This document shows positions 40,406 through 49,880 of a stretch of DNA of 64,000 nucleotides, one piece after another. The stretch lies in contig SVBG01000003.1 in assembly GCA_015059015.1 (NCBI GenBank), positions 124,001-188,000 on the forward strand, read 5' to 3'. The stretch is from Erysipelotrichaceae bacterium (GTDB taxonomy: Bacteria > Bacillota_I > Bacilli_A > ML615J-28 > CAG-313). The translations under genes and the position numbers were made by a program. The notes beneath the pieces are model-generated. The model did no database searches. It was not told the origin of the DNA and worked only from the letters and a program-made list of their open reading frames with translations. Each line of letters starts with the position of its first letter. Positions within the stretch are counted from its first letter, which is position 1.

Positions 40406-43400
40406 TTAAGCTACAGTACCAGGAATAATTACTGATAATGTACGAGTCTTACCACCATAAGTTACAGTATAAGTTTGACAAGTTGAATATGTTGGTAAAC
40501 TTGTAACTCTACCTTTATCACCAATATATGAACTACTTTCACTAAATGTTGGAGCAGTACCACCAGCCTTAGGTGAAGATTTAGTAGAACCATTAGCTTT
40601 GAAGTAAGCCATTTCTTGTTCAACCATTTCAACAAAAATATACCATATTTCAAGTTCATTAGCTAGTAATGGTTGAGGACAGTCTTTACCAGAGAAGAAA
40701 TGATGAGGTACAAGACGTTGAATTGGTAAACCAAATTCGATTAATAACTTAGCACAAAGTTGTGCTGAATATTGCCATGTTAACCATAAGTCAGAAAGTT
40801 TTCTAACTGATGATTCAATACCAATTGAGTTACCATTACCACCTTGTGATGAAATATAACCATATGATGAGTTATAATAACATCCACCAATATACCATTT
40901 AGTACCACTTAATTTAACAGCAAGACCAGCTTTATTAAGTTTTGTATAACCAGTTGAATTAGCAACTGAAGTCTTCTTACCTTTAATGTAGAAGTAACCA
41001 TTCTTTAATGTTACATCTGTTGTATAAACATCAGTTCCAATATCAGATGTAGTTAAACCTGAATCGTACCAATATAATGTCTTATTAGAACCTGCATGCC
41101 ATGCACCCCATTTAGTATTTGCACAAGCATAAATACCATCCATACCTGTTGCATAGTGATATGAAACACCTGAAGCAGTTTGTTGATAAGCTGCTAAGTT
41201 CTTACCACCAGTCTTATAAGCAGTACCACCTTGAGGCATATCTGCTGCATAGTGGAATGTAACAAATTCAACACTACTCATTGTAGTTGTCTTAGTAGGA
41301 CTTGATAAATAATATGCAGTATTTTCATAGTAATTTGCAAATAATAATTGAGATACACTTCCATAAATATCAGTGTAATATTCAGGAGTTCCAGCACCAA
41401 TACCTAGGTTTTCTCTAATAAAGATATCTTCATTATTACTTTCAAGAATTACTAACCAAGCACCAGATGCTTCAGTAACAACAGTTACATAGAATGTGAA
41501 TTTAATTGTAGGAGCTTCTGTTGCATAAACAACGATAGTAGCTAAGCCTTCAGCAAGACCTGTAACGTTACCTTCTGAGTCTACTTCTGCAATACTTGGA
41601 GTACTTGATTTCCAAGTAACACTAATATTACTACCAGAAACAAATTGATGGTTAAGTTTAATTGTTTTACCTACTACAACCCATGAATTAGTTTCAAATG
41701 AACCAATTAAAGTATCATCAAATGTATATTTAGCAGTTACAAGAATCTTATCAATTCCTGCAAAGTCAGTATATGAATCATATAAGTTACCATTTGCATC
41801 ATACCAGCCACTGAACTTATAACCTTCTTTAATAGGAGTATCAAATACTACACTACTACTAATAGTTTGATTAATTGTAGTAGTTGCAAGAGTTCCTTTA
41901 TAGAAAGTAAATGTAACTAAATTTGATGATGAAGCACCAGTAAATGCTTTATCAAAGAATACATAGTCACCAGCTTCTAGTGCAGAAATATTTAAATTAT
42001 CTGCATAAGTACCTGTATATGAATCACTAACTGTAAGAATATATTCTGTTCCAGTAGGTTTTGAACTAACACCACTAGTTTGAACACCTAAAATTTCATA
42101 GAATCCAGTACTTGCATTTTTAGCAATGTATATACGTTTAGCCCCTTGAGGATTATAGTTTGTACTACCAACATATACAAATGTGTTAGAAGCATATAAA
42201 TCCCAGAAGTTTCCACCATAGTTACTTACTATTAATGAACCAACAGATCCGTTAGCCTTAATTAATTTTTCAGAAACACCACCATTGTAATCAAATGTAA
42301 CACCAGCACTAATATTTGAAAGTACCCAGTTTGCATAAACTGTTACAGCACCTGTAGTAGATGCAGAAATAGCAGTGATATAACTAGTTGAACCACTTGT
42401 TAATGACCAACCAAGGAATGTATAATCTTGTTTTGTAGGTACAGGAAGAGTAAATTCTTCTCCTTCTACATATTTAGTAGCAGCACCTTCTGGTAATTCA
42501 CCACCATTTACTTGATAGCTAATAGTTCCATAAGTAACAATCTTAGTGAATTTAGCAGTAAGTGTAATTTCATATACACCTAAGAAATCAGATACTGAAT
42601 CATATAAATTACCATTTGTATCATACCAACCATCAAATGTATAACCAGTTTTATATACTTTACTAATTAAAGAACTTTCATTTGTAATTGTATAATTAGT
42701 AGTTTCTGCAGTACTTAATTCATCCCAAAAACCATTATATTTAGCCTCGACAGTGAAATCTTCACTAGCAGGATATGAAGTATAATGTTGTTTAAATAAA
42801 AATGCACCAAGTGAATATCTCCAGAATTGGTCATTACCAGCTTCAAGTTGTGTTTTAGTATTTGCAACATCTGTAGCAGCAATAACATAGTCCTTTAACC
42901 AAGCCCATTTTGCAGCATAAGTTTCATCAACAAAAATGTCGTATATTGCACTAAATACATTAGCAAAACCAACAGTTGTAGGTGAAACATTTGTATGTAC
43001 ACCATCTGGTTTAGATGTTTTACCAAATTTAGTCATAGCATCAGTTAAGAAATCTTCAACCATAGCTTCACGAGTAGCATACTTAGTATTACCACCATTA
43101 AAATCGAATGTTACATTAGCATTAATTTCAGCACTCCAAACAGCTGTATATGTAATATCACCAGGATTTTCCATATAACCAGGATATTCTTTAATAATGC
43201 TACCATCTAAACTTGATCTCCAACCAGTAAATGATTCAGATCCATTTGTAGGAACAGGTAATGTTCCAGGTTTCTTTAATGTAGTAGTATAATTAGTTAA
43301 AGAATCTAAACTATTATAAACTTTAGCTACTTGAGGAGCAGTTTTTAAAGCATCTACATCAATATAAACATATTGACCAACAGCAAAATCACCAGTAAAA

Positions 43401-45106
43401 CTTACCTTAGAGTTTGCGATTGCATGAGTCCAAGTAGCACCATTAGCAGCATCAGCTAATGCTTTAGTAGCAGCATCAACAGCAACTACTTTATATAATC
43501 CAAGAGTACTATCATAATTTAAAAGCACTTTATATTGGAATTTTAGTGTAGAAACACCTGACCCAGGAGTAATATATGGAAGCATATATGTAACATCTGA
43601 AGCATAACCATTAGCAGCATATTTTTCAACTTCAAGTTCAAAATCTCCTGCAACATAAGATGAAGGTAATCTACCACCATTAGCATCAAATGTAACATTT
43701 ACATTTACATGTGTTGTTTGTTCTACTTTAGCATAGTAAACTTTATCACCAGTTGTACCAACTTCAATCATTTCAATTGGATCACCAGTTAATTCAGGAT
43801 TGTCATACCAACCTAATAAATCATATCCATCAAATACAGATTCTGGTAAATGGAAATCATCTTCAATATTATATGTACGTTCTAAATCAGTTAATTCAAC
43901 TTCACCGTACATATATTTAATAGTATAACATACAGGAGCAAATTGTGGAGCGTAAGAAACTGTTTCAGTTGGAACTTTAACAGTTGTAGATGCAACACCA
44001 GAACCTGAATCGTAACCTTCAAAGTTATAACCTTCATTAATTAAATCAGAAAGTTCTACTTCTTTTCCTATCATAACTAATTTAGGATTAGATGCAATAA
44101 TTTGATCGTTGTATTTTCCTATTTGTGCAAATGCACTAGAATCTGGGAATGCAACACCTGGATAATCATGAACATTTTCATAACCTGCACTAAAGAAATT
44201 ATGTAATGATCTAGAGAAATGCATTAATTTCCATAATTGAGTAACAGGAGTACCATTATTATCAACTTCATAAGTACCATTACCTAAAAGGGCATTAATT
44301 TGTAATTTTGAATGAACACCAGTAGCAGTTTCACCTAAGAAGAATTCTAATAACCAATCCCATTTAGCACTTGTTACAGGGTCTGTATTAAAGAATTCAT
44401 ATGCATTTGTTCCAGAACAGTCAGTATCTGTAGTTGCAGTTAAAGGTGCTGTACCTTCGATTGCACTTACATCAAAATCTTTATAATTAAATTCAGTCCA
44501 AGTAGTACCAAATTTAGCATTCCAGTCTTTAACAAATTCTTTTTCTAAATTTGCAGGGTTAATTTCGTATTTTGACACACCAAAGTTAACTGCACCATCG
44601 AAACCAACATATAATGTTTTATAATTTGATTCAACAAAATTAACTACATTTTTAACAAATGTTCCAGCTGCATCAGTATTATATGCAGTAAGTGCAACTT
44701 CACCAAGATTTCTAACTACTGTATTTGAAGAATATGTATAAGTATTTCCTACTTTAACATATGCTCTAACACTTATATCTTGACCTGCAGCAGATTGTGG
44801 GAATTTAACCATTGTAGCACTATATGATAAATTTTCAGCATCAACACCAGTTACAACTTGATTAATTACACCATTTGTTTCAGCAGTTAAATTAGCAACA
44901 TCGCCTTGAGCGAATAAGAAACCATAAACGTTTGAATCATTATGATTTGTAACATTGGCAACCCATCTTAAACCATTGTTTCCATCTGTTCTAATTTGAA
45001 CACCTTCAGCAAGATCAACAGTAGTTGCAGCATCTGCTTTAACTAAAGTTAAACTAACAGCAACAAAAGCTAAAGCAACTAATAAACTTAAAAAGATCTT
45101 TTTCAT
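40406..45106 (-). CDS. Giant secreted modular N-acetylmuramoyl-L-alanine amidase (paralogue 1)
   Basis: The 1566-residue exported protein has a signal peptide (residues 1-25), an N-terminal domain shared by the three paralogues (about 26-150), a W-rich helical module (about 180-340), several InlB/Flg_new-type repeats (FDANGG ... GYDLLGWYD), a second helical module in a repeat (about 675-800), a Big_2-like domain (VTWKSSTPSIAEVDSEGNVTG) and a C-terminal amidase_2/PGRP domain (about 1215-1480). Its zinc and catalytic residues are visible in TFHYAAD and PHHFFSGKDCP (His, Lys, Cys). It should cleave between MurNAc and L-Ala outside the cell. No LPxTG or SLH anchor is present. A 41-aa peptide gene lies just upstream and its stop overlaps this gene's ribosome binding site. 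Confidence 0.85.
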   Translation of the reverse strand: MKKIFLSLLVALAFVAVSLTLVKADAATTVDLAEGVQIRTDGNNGLRWVANVTNHNDSNVYGFLFAQGDVANLTAETNGVINQVVTGVDAENLSYSATMVKFPQSAAGQDISVRAYVKVGNTYTYSSNTVVRNLGEVALTAYNTDAAGTFVKNVVNFVESNYKTLYVGFDGAVNFGVSKYEINPANLEKEFVKDWNAKFGTTWTEFNYKDFDVSAIEGTAPLTATTDTDCSGTNAYEFFNTDPVTSAKWDWLLEFFLGETATGVHSKLQINALLGNGTYEVDNNGTPVTQLWKLMHFSRSLHNFFSAGYENVHDYPGVAFPDSSAFAQIGKYNDQIIASNPKLVMIGKEVELSDLINEGYNFEGYDSGSGVASTTVKVPTETVSYAPQFAPVCYTIKYMYGEVELTDLERTYNIEDDFHLPESVFDGYDLLGWYDNPELTGDPIEMIEVGTTGDKVYYAKVEQTTHVNVNVTFDANGGRLPSSYVAGDFELEVEKYAANGYASDVTYMLPYITPGSGVSTLKFQYKVLLNYDSTLGLYKVVAVDAATKALADAANGATWTHAIANSKVSFTGDFAVGQYVYIDVDALKTAPQVAKVYNSLDSLTNYTTTLKKPGTLPVPTNGSESFTGWRSSLDGSIIKEYPGYMENPGDITYTAVWSAEINANVTFDFNGGNTKYATREAMVEDFLTDAMTKFGKTSKPDGVHTNVSPTTVGFANVFSAIYDIFVDETYAAKWAWLKDYVIAATDVANTKTQLEAGNDQFWRYSLGAFLFKQHYTSYPASEDFTVEAKYNGFWDELSTAETTNYTITNESSLISKVYKTGYTFDGWYDTNGNLYDSVSDFLGVYEITLTAKFTKIVTYGTISYQVNGGELPEGAATKYVEGEEFTLPVPTKQDYTFLGWSLTSGSTSYITAISASTTGAVTVYANWVLSNISAGVTFDYNGGVSEKLIKANGSVGSLIVSNYGGNFWDLYASNTFVYVGSTNYNPQGAKRIYIAKNASTGFYEILGVQTSGVSSKPTGTEYILTVSDSYTGTYADNLNISALEAGDYVFFDKAFTGASSSNLVTFTFYKGTLATTTINQTISSSVVFDTPIKEGYKFSGWYDANGNLYDSYTDFAGIDKILVTAKYTFDDTLIGSFETNSWVVVGKTIKLNHQFVSGSNISVTWKSSTPSIAEVDSEGNVTGLAEGLATIVVYATEAPTIKFTFYVTVVTEASGAWLVILESNNEDIFIRENLGIGAGTPEYYTDIYGSVSQLLFANYYENTAYYLSSPTKTTTMSSVEFVTFHYAADMPQGGTAYKTGGKNLAAYQQTASGVSYHYATGMDGIYACANTKWGAWHAGSNKTLYWYDSGLTTSDIGTDVYTTDVTLKNGYFYIKGKKTSVANSTGYTKLNKAGLAVKLSGTKWYIGGCYYNSSYGYISSQGGNGNSIGIESSVRKLSDLWLTWQYSAQLCAKLLIEFGLPIQRLVPHHFFSGKDCPQPLLANELEIWYIFVEMVEQEMAYFKANGSTKSSPKAGGTAPTFSESSSYIGDKGRVTSLPTYSTCQTYTVTYGGKTRTLSVIIPGTVA

Positions 45107-45120
45107 AAAATTTTTACCTC

Positions 45121-45246
45121 CTATGCGAAGTAATCTTCGTCACCTTCTGCCCATGGGAAATCAATAACAACACTTCCACCAGCAGTAAGTACTTCAGATT
45201 CATAATTTAAAATTTCGATAGAAGGAGTTTCATAATTTTTATTCAT
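45121..45246 (-). CDS. 41-residue leader-like peptide upstream of amidase 1 (YETP peptide)
   Basis: This short frame has an AAAGGAG site and an upstream extended -10 promoter. Its product starts MNKNYETPSIEI, continues LNYESEVLTAGG and ends in an acidic aromatic tail SVVIDFPWAEGDEDYFA. A second copy at 53907-54032 differs at six of 126 nucleotides but only one residue (Leu to Ile), showing selection on the peptide. The stop codon TAG overlaps the AGGAGG of the amidase gene 14 nt on, so translation is coupled. The Y-x-x-P and T-x-G pattern resembles lasso/RiPP precursors, but no modification enzymes are near. No Cys, signal peptide or membrane helix. Confidence 0.85.
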   Translation of the reverse strand: MNKNYETPSIEILNYESEVLTAGGSVVIDFPWAEGDEDYFA

Positions 45247-45281
45247 AATCTTCTTCTCCTTTAAAAAAAATTTTACAATTT

Positions 45282-45290
45282 ATTATATCA
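45282..45290 (-). promoter_or_regulatory. Extended -10 promoter of the peptide-amidase 1 unit
   Basis: TGATATAAT (TATAAT at 45282-45287) on the minus strand, about 36 nt before the peptide start; the -35 at 17 nt (AACATT) is poor. The same TATGATATAATAA occurs before the second peptide copy. Confidence 0.6.
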
Positions 45291-45352
45291 TATAAAAAAA
45301 TAAAAATGTTATATTTTGATAAAAAATGCTCTCAATTACTAAAAGTTTTCAA

Positions 45353-45388
45353 AGAAAAATAAGGTTCCAATACACAAATTGGAACCTT
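45353..45388 (-). terminator. Rho-independent terminator after amidase 2
   Basis: AAGGTTCCAA pairs with TTGGAACCTT around TTTGTGTA, followed by ATTTTTC on the minus strand. Confidence 0.88.
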
Positions 45389-45399
45389 ATTTAAATAAT

Positions 45400-48300
45400 T
45401 TAAGCAACACTACCTGGAATAATTGTAGATAATGTAATAGTTTTTGTAGATGAACCATCTTTATAAGTTAAAGTATAAGTTTGACAAGTAGAATATGTTG
45501 GTAAACTAGAAATTCTACCATTTGAATCAATATATGAGCTACTTGTTGTTAAAGTAGGTGCAGCACCACAAGAACCATATGCTTCATAATATAATCTTTG
45601 TTGTTTACTCATTTCAAAGAATTCATACCAAATTTCTAAATCATTTTCTAACATAGGTTGAGGACAATCTTTACCAGAGAAGAAATGATGTCCAACTAAA
45701 CGTTGCATTGGTAGGTTAAATTGAATCAATAATTTTGCACAAAGTTGTGCAGAATATTGCCAAGTTAACCATAGATCTGATTTTTCTCTTACTGATGATT
45801 CAATACCGATTGAGTTGGTATTACCACCTAGAGAAGATATTAATGCATATGTTGAATTATAATAACATCCACCTAAGTACCATTTAGTTCCTTCTAATTT
45901 AACAGCTAACCCCATTGCATTAAGTTTAGTATATCCAGTTGTATTTTGAATACCAGATTTTATTCCTTTAATATAGAAGTATCCATCAGATCCAAGAGTA
46001 ACATCAGTTGTATAAATATCTGTTCCAATATCACTTGTAGTTAATCCAGAGTCATACCATTTCATTGATTTAGATGTTCCAGCATGCCATGCACCCCAAG
46101 CAACATTTTGACAATAATAAATACCATCCATACCTGTAGAATAATGGAATGAAACGTTATCAGCAGTATAATTATAACCAGCTAAATTTTTACCACCTGT
46201 TAAATAAGCACTACCACCTTGAGGCATATCTGCAGCATAGTGGAATGTAACAAAATCAATGCCATTAGTGCTTGCATCACCATCTAAATCATAAGTTTTA
46301 GTAGGTTCCGCAATATAGTAATCTTTATGTTCAACATAATCAACAAACAATAATTGAGAGACACTACCAATAATATCTGAATAGTAAGCAGGTGTACCAG
46401 AACCAATACCTAAATTATATCTAGTAAATATTGCTTCATTATTACTATCTAACAATACTTTTAACATACCACTTGCATCTTCAACAACTGTTACATAATA
46501 AGTAAATGATACACTACTATTATCAGTTACATAAACAACAATCGTAGCAACACCTTCTGCAAGACCAGTTACTAAACCATTTTGATCAACTTCTGCAATA
46601 TTAGGTGTTTCAGATTTCCATGTTACAGGTAAAGCTACACCTGATGCAAATTCATAATTTAGTTGAATTTCATTATTTATTTCAACCCAAGAATTATTTT
46701 CAAATGAACCTATAATCTTATCATCATATTTCCAATTAGCTGTAACTGTAATACTAGATATTCCCGCAAAATCAGTAACTACATCATATAAATTCCCTTT
46801 TGAATCATACCAACCAAGGAATGAACATCCAAGTTTTGTAGGAGATGGTAATGTTGAATCAAGTGTTATTGTTTCAGTTTTTATATCATTAGAAATATTA
46901 TTTGAATAGAAAGTAAATGTTACAAGATTTGATTCACTAGCAGTCGTAAATGCTTTATCAAATAAGATAACATTCCCCACTGCAATATTTCCTACTTTAA
47001 AATTATCATCATATGTTCCTGAATAAGCATTAGCTATAGTAATACATACTTCTGCTTCTTCTGGCCAAACAGAATTTGATACACCGCTTAAAACAATTTT
47101 CACAACTTTATATAAACCAGTAGCAGAATCCTTACCGATATAAATACGATCAGAGAATAATGCTCCTGGAGTAGTAGATTTAGTATTTATGTAAATATTT
47201 GTTTTATAAGGAGCACTAGAATTCCAATAATCAGTCGCGTTATATTTACTAGCAATTAAAGAACCTAAACTTGTTCCATTAGATAAATATAATGCTTCAG
47301 TAATACCACCATCATAATCAAATGTTACACTTGCATTAACTTCTTCAGGTTCTTCATCTACATAACCTTGATAAATAGACATTGTAACTACATTTGAAGT
47401 ACTAGCCTTAGTAACATCTTTATCAAATAAAACTAAATTTCCAACACTAACACTATTAAAATCAAAGTTATCATCATATGAACCTGAATAATCAGATGGA
47501 ACTACAATACAGTATGATGCACCAGTTGGCCATCCACCAGAAGTACCAGCAGGGACAAGTTTTAATACTTTTTGTAATCCAGTTTCTGAATCAAGTCCAA
47601 TATAAATTCTATTTGAGAATAAAACACCAAAATATGTACTTGAATCATTAATAAATATATTACTCTTATAAATATATGTAGATGTATCGAAATAATCATT
47701 TTCACTAGTATTATATTTACTAATCATTAATGAAGTTACTTCTTTCCCTAATGCAGAATCCCATTCAGCTGTATAAGTTATATCAGCAGTTGTAGTTTTA
47801 TAACCAGGAAATTCAGTAACAATAGTATTATCTAAACTTGATTTCCAACCTACAAAATCATAATTTGTTCTATAAACAGTAGGTAAAGTAGTTGGATCTT
47901 GAAGGTAAGTTGGTTCAGCAAAATATTCATTCCACCAACCTTCAGTTTGTGAAGTAAAGTCAGAACAAGTAAATTTACTAGCAAAACCACTTAATCCGTA
48001 ACCACCACTATCAGTAGCAGCAATTGCAGTAGCATAATTAGTTCCAAGTAAAACTAAAACAATATTTTGCGTAGCATAACCAGATAACGAAGATCCTTCT
48101 AATATAATATCAACATATTGAGTATCAACACCTTGTTTAATATGCATATCTTTAATATACTGAATCATCCATAACCATTTATTACGGAATTCAGTATTAG
48201 ATAATCTCCATACAGTTGATTTATTACCATTTGCATGATAATCAGCAGGAGTTAATAAAGTAACACCTAATAAATTACCAGCATCAGTTAAGAAATCACT

Positions 48301-49767
48301 AACTAAATCATCTTGTGATGCATAGCCATAATAACCACCATTTAAATCAAATGTTACATTAACTTTAACATAGTCTTGAACTTCATATTTTGCATAAAGA
48401 ACCCTATCACCAGTTGTTCCTGCAGAAATCATTTCAATAGGATCACCTGTAAAATCAGGATTATTATACCAGCCCATAAAATCATAACCAGTAATTTCTG
48501 GTGTTGGTAAATAGAAATATTCTTCTACATTATAGTTCATTGCAAGATCAGTTAATTCTTCATTACCATTCATAAATGTAATTGAATAACTTACAGCACT
48601 AAATTGAGGTGTTAAACTTACATCCTCATTTGTAATTGTAATTGAATTAGAAACATCACTATTTGAATCTAAATATCCATCAAAATTATATCCATCTTTA
48701 TTGATTGTATTTAAATCAACTTCTTCACCTATTTTAACTAGAATTGGCATAGATGCAATAACTTGATCATTATATTTACCAATTTGCATTAAAGCATTTG
48801 AATTATTAAATGAAATTGAAGGCCAATCATTAATATTTTCACTACCTGCTTTAAAGAAATTATGAAGTGCTCTAGATAAATGTTTAAATTGCCATAATTG
48901 AGTATAAGTAGAAGTTCCACTAGTTAATGTATATTCACCAGTTTCACTTAATAACGCATTAATTTGTAACTTAGGATGAATACCTGTTGCAGTTTCACCT
49001 AAGAAAAATTCTAATAACCAACCCCATTTAGCACTAGTTTCTTGATTTGAATTAAAGAATTCGTACGCATTTGTACCCGCACAATTAGTATCAGCATTAG
49101 CAGATAATGGTACAGACCCTTCAATTGCACTAGTATTAAATGTTTCATAATTAAATTCAGTCCATGATGTACCAAATAGCGCATTCCAATCCTTAACAAA
49201 TTCTTCTTCTAATTTGACAGGATTAGTTTCATATTTAGCAGATGAAACACTAATAGCACCATCAAAACCAACATATAAAGATTTATAGTTTTGATCAACA
49301 TATTCAACAACATTATCAACGAATTCTTTAGAATTTGTTGAATCATACACTGCTAAAGCTACTTCTGCAAGATTTCTTACAACTGTATTATCAGAATACG
49401 TATATGTATCACCAACTTTAACATATGCTTTAACACTTATATCTTGCGCCACAGCGGATGTAGGAAATTTAACCATTGTAGCACAAAAAGAATTATTATC
49501 ACTTAATCCATTAACAACTTGATTAATTACACCAGGTGTTTCGACAGTTAAATTATCAACTTCTCCTTGTGCAAATATAAATCCATAAACGTTATCTTCA
49601 TTATGATTTTTAACATTAGCAACCCATTTTAACCCATTATTTCCATCTGTTCTAATCTTAACACCATTAACAAGTTCAACAGTAGTTACATTATCTGCTT
49701 TAACAAAAGTAAAACAAATTGAAATTAATGATAAAATTACCAATAAACCTAAAAAGATTTTTTTCAT
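45400..49767 (-). CDS. Giant secreted modular N-acetylmuramoyl-L-alanine amidase (paralogue 2)
   Basis: The 1455-residue paralogue has the same plan: signal peptide, shared N-terminal domain (GVKIRTDGNNGLKWVANV), a W-rich helical module (about 185-340), InlB-type repeats with a second helical module (about 475-630), two further related repeat blocks (NVVTMSIYQGY and NLVTFTFYSNN), a Big_2-like domain (VTWKSETPNIAEVDQNG) and the amidase_2/PGRP domain with TFHYAAD and GHHFFSGKDCP. The C-terminal 350 residues are very close to paralogue 1. Unlike the other two, it has no upstream peptide gene; its untranslated leader (GGAGTAGAAGATTATG) looks like that of the peptide genes. No cell-wall anchor is seen. 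Confidence 0.85.
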   Translation of the reverse strand: MKKIFLGLLVILSLISICFTFVKADNVTTVELVNGVKIRTDGNNGLKWVANVKNHNEDNVYGFIFAQGEVDNLTVETPGVINQVVNGLSDNNSFCATMVKFPTSAVAQDISVKAYVKVGDTYTYSDNTVVRNLAEVALAVYDSTNSKEFVDNVVEYVDQNYKSLYVGFDGAISVSSAKYETNPVKLEEEFVKDWNALFGTSWTEFNYETFNTSAIEGSVPLSANADTNCAGTNAYEFFNSNQETSAKWGWLLEFFLGETATGIHPKLQINALLSETGEYTLTSGTSTYTQLWQFKHLSRALHNFFKAGSENINDWPSISFNNSNALMQIGKYNDQVIASMPILVKIGEEVDLNTINKDGYNFDGYLDSNSDVSNSITITNEDVSLTPQFSAVSYSITFMNGNEELTDLAMNYNVEEYFYLPTPEITGYDFMGWYNNPDFTGDPIEMISAGTTGDRVLYAKYEVQDYVKVNVTFDLNGGYYGYASQDDLVSDFLTDAGNLLGVTLLTPADYHANGNKSTVWRLSNTEFRNKWLWMIQYIKDMHIKQGVDTQYVDIILEGSSLSGYATQNIVLVLLGTNYATAIAATDSGGYGLSGFASKFTCSDFTSQTEGWWNEYFAEPTYLQDPTTLPTVYRTNYDFVGWKSSLDNTIVTEFPGYKTTTADITYTAEWDSALGKEVTSLMISKYNTSENDYFDTSTYIYKSNIFINDSSTYFGVLFSNRIYIGLDSETGLQKVLKLVPAGTSGGWPTGASYCIVVPSDYSGSYDDNFDFNSVSVGNLVLFDKDVTKASTSNVVTMSIYQGYVDEEPEEVNASVTFDYDGGITEALYLSNGTSLGSLIASKYNATDYWNSSAPYKTNIYINTKSTTPGALFSDRIYIGKDSATGLYKVVKIVLSGVSNSVWPEEAEVCITIANAYSGTYDDNFKVGNIAVGNVILFDKAFTTASESNLVTFTFYSNNISNDIKTETITLDSTLPSPTKLGCSFLGWYDSKGNLYDVVTDFAGISSITVTANWKYDDKIIGSFENNSWVEINNEIQLNYEFASGVALPVTWKSETPNIAEVDQNGLVTGLAEGVATIVVYVTDNSSVSFTYYVTVVEDASGMLKVLLDSNNEAIFTRYNLGIGSGTPAYYSDIIGSVSQLLFVDYVEHKDYYIAEPTKTYDLDGDASTNGIDFVTFHYAADMPQGGSAYLTGGKNLAGYNYTADNVSFHYSTGMDGIYYCQNVAWGAWHAGTSKSMKWYDSGLTTSDIGTDIYTTDVTLGSDGYFYIKGIKSGIQNTTGYTKLNAMGLAVKLEGTKWYLGGCYYNSTYALISSLGGNTNSIGIESSVREKSDLWLTWQYSAQLCAKLLIQFNLPMQRLVGHHFFSGKDCPQPMLENDLEIWYEFFEMSKQQRLYYEAYGSCGAAPTLTTSSSYIDSNGRISSLPTYSTCQTYTLTYKDGSSTKTITLSTIIPGSVA

Positions 49768-49801
49768 AATCTTCTACTCCTTTTTAATTTTTTTATATCT
49801 C

Positions 49802-49810
49802 ATTATAACA
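49802..49810 (-). promoter_or_regulatory. Extended -10 promoter of amidase 2
   Basis: TGTTATAAT (TATAAT at 49802-49807), about 35 nt before the start; no good -35. Confidence 0.55.
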
Positions 49811-49837
49811 TAAAAAAATTTTTTTTACTTTAAAAGA

Positions 49838-49873
49838 AATAAAAAAAGCGATTATTTCAGTGAAATAACCGCT
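49838..49873 (-). terminator. Rho-independent terminator after amidase 3
   Basis: AGCGGTTATTTCA pairs with TGAAATAATCGCT, followed by TTTTTTATTTC on the minus strand. Confidence 0.9.
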
Positions 49874-49880
49874 TAATATT

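Noticed and set aside
42936-43178. Plus-strand open frame inside amidase 1 (and similar frames opposite other genes)
   Set aside because: Low-complexity shadow of the real coding strand, with no ribosome binding site or recognisable domain.
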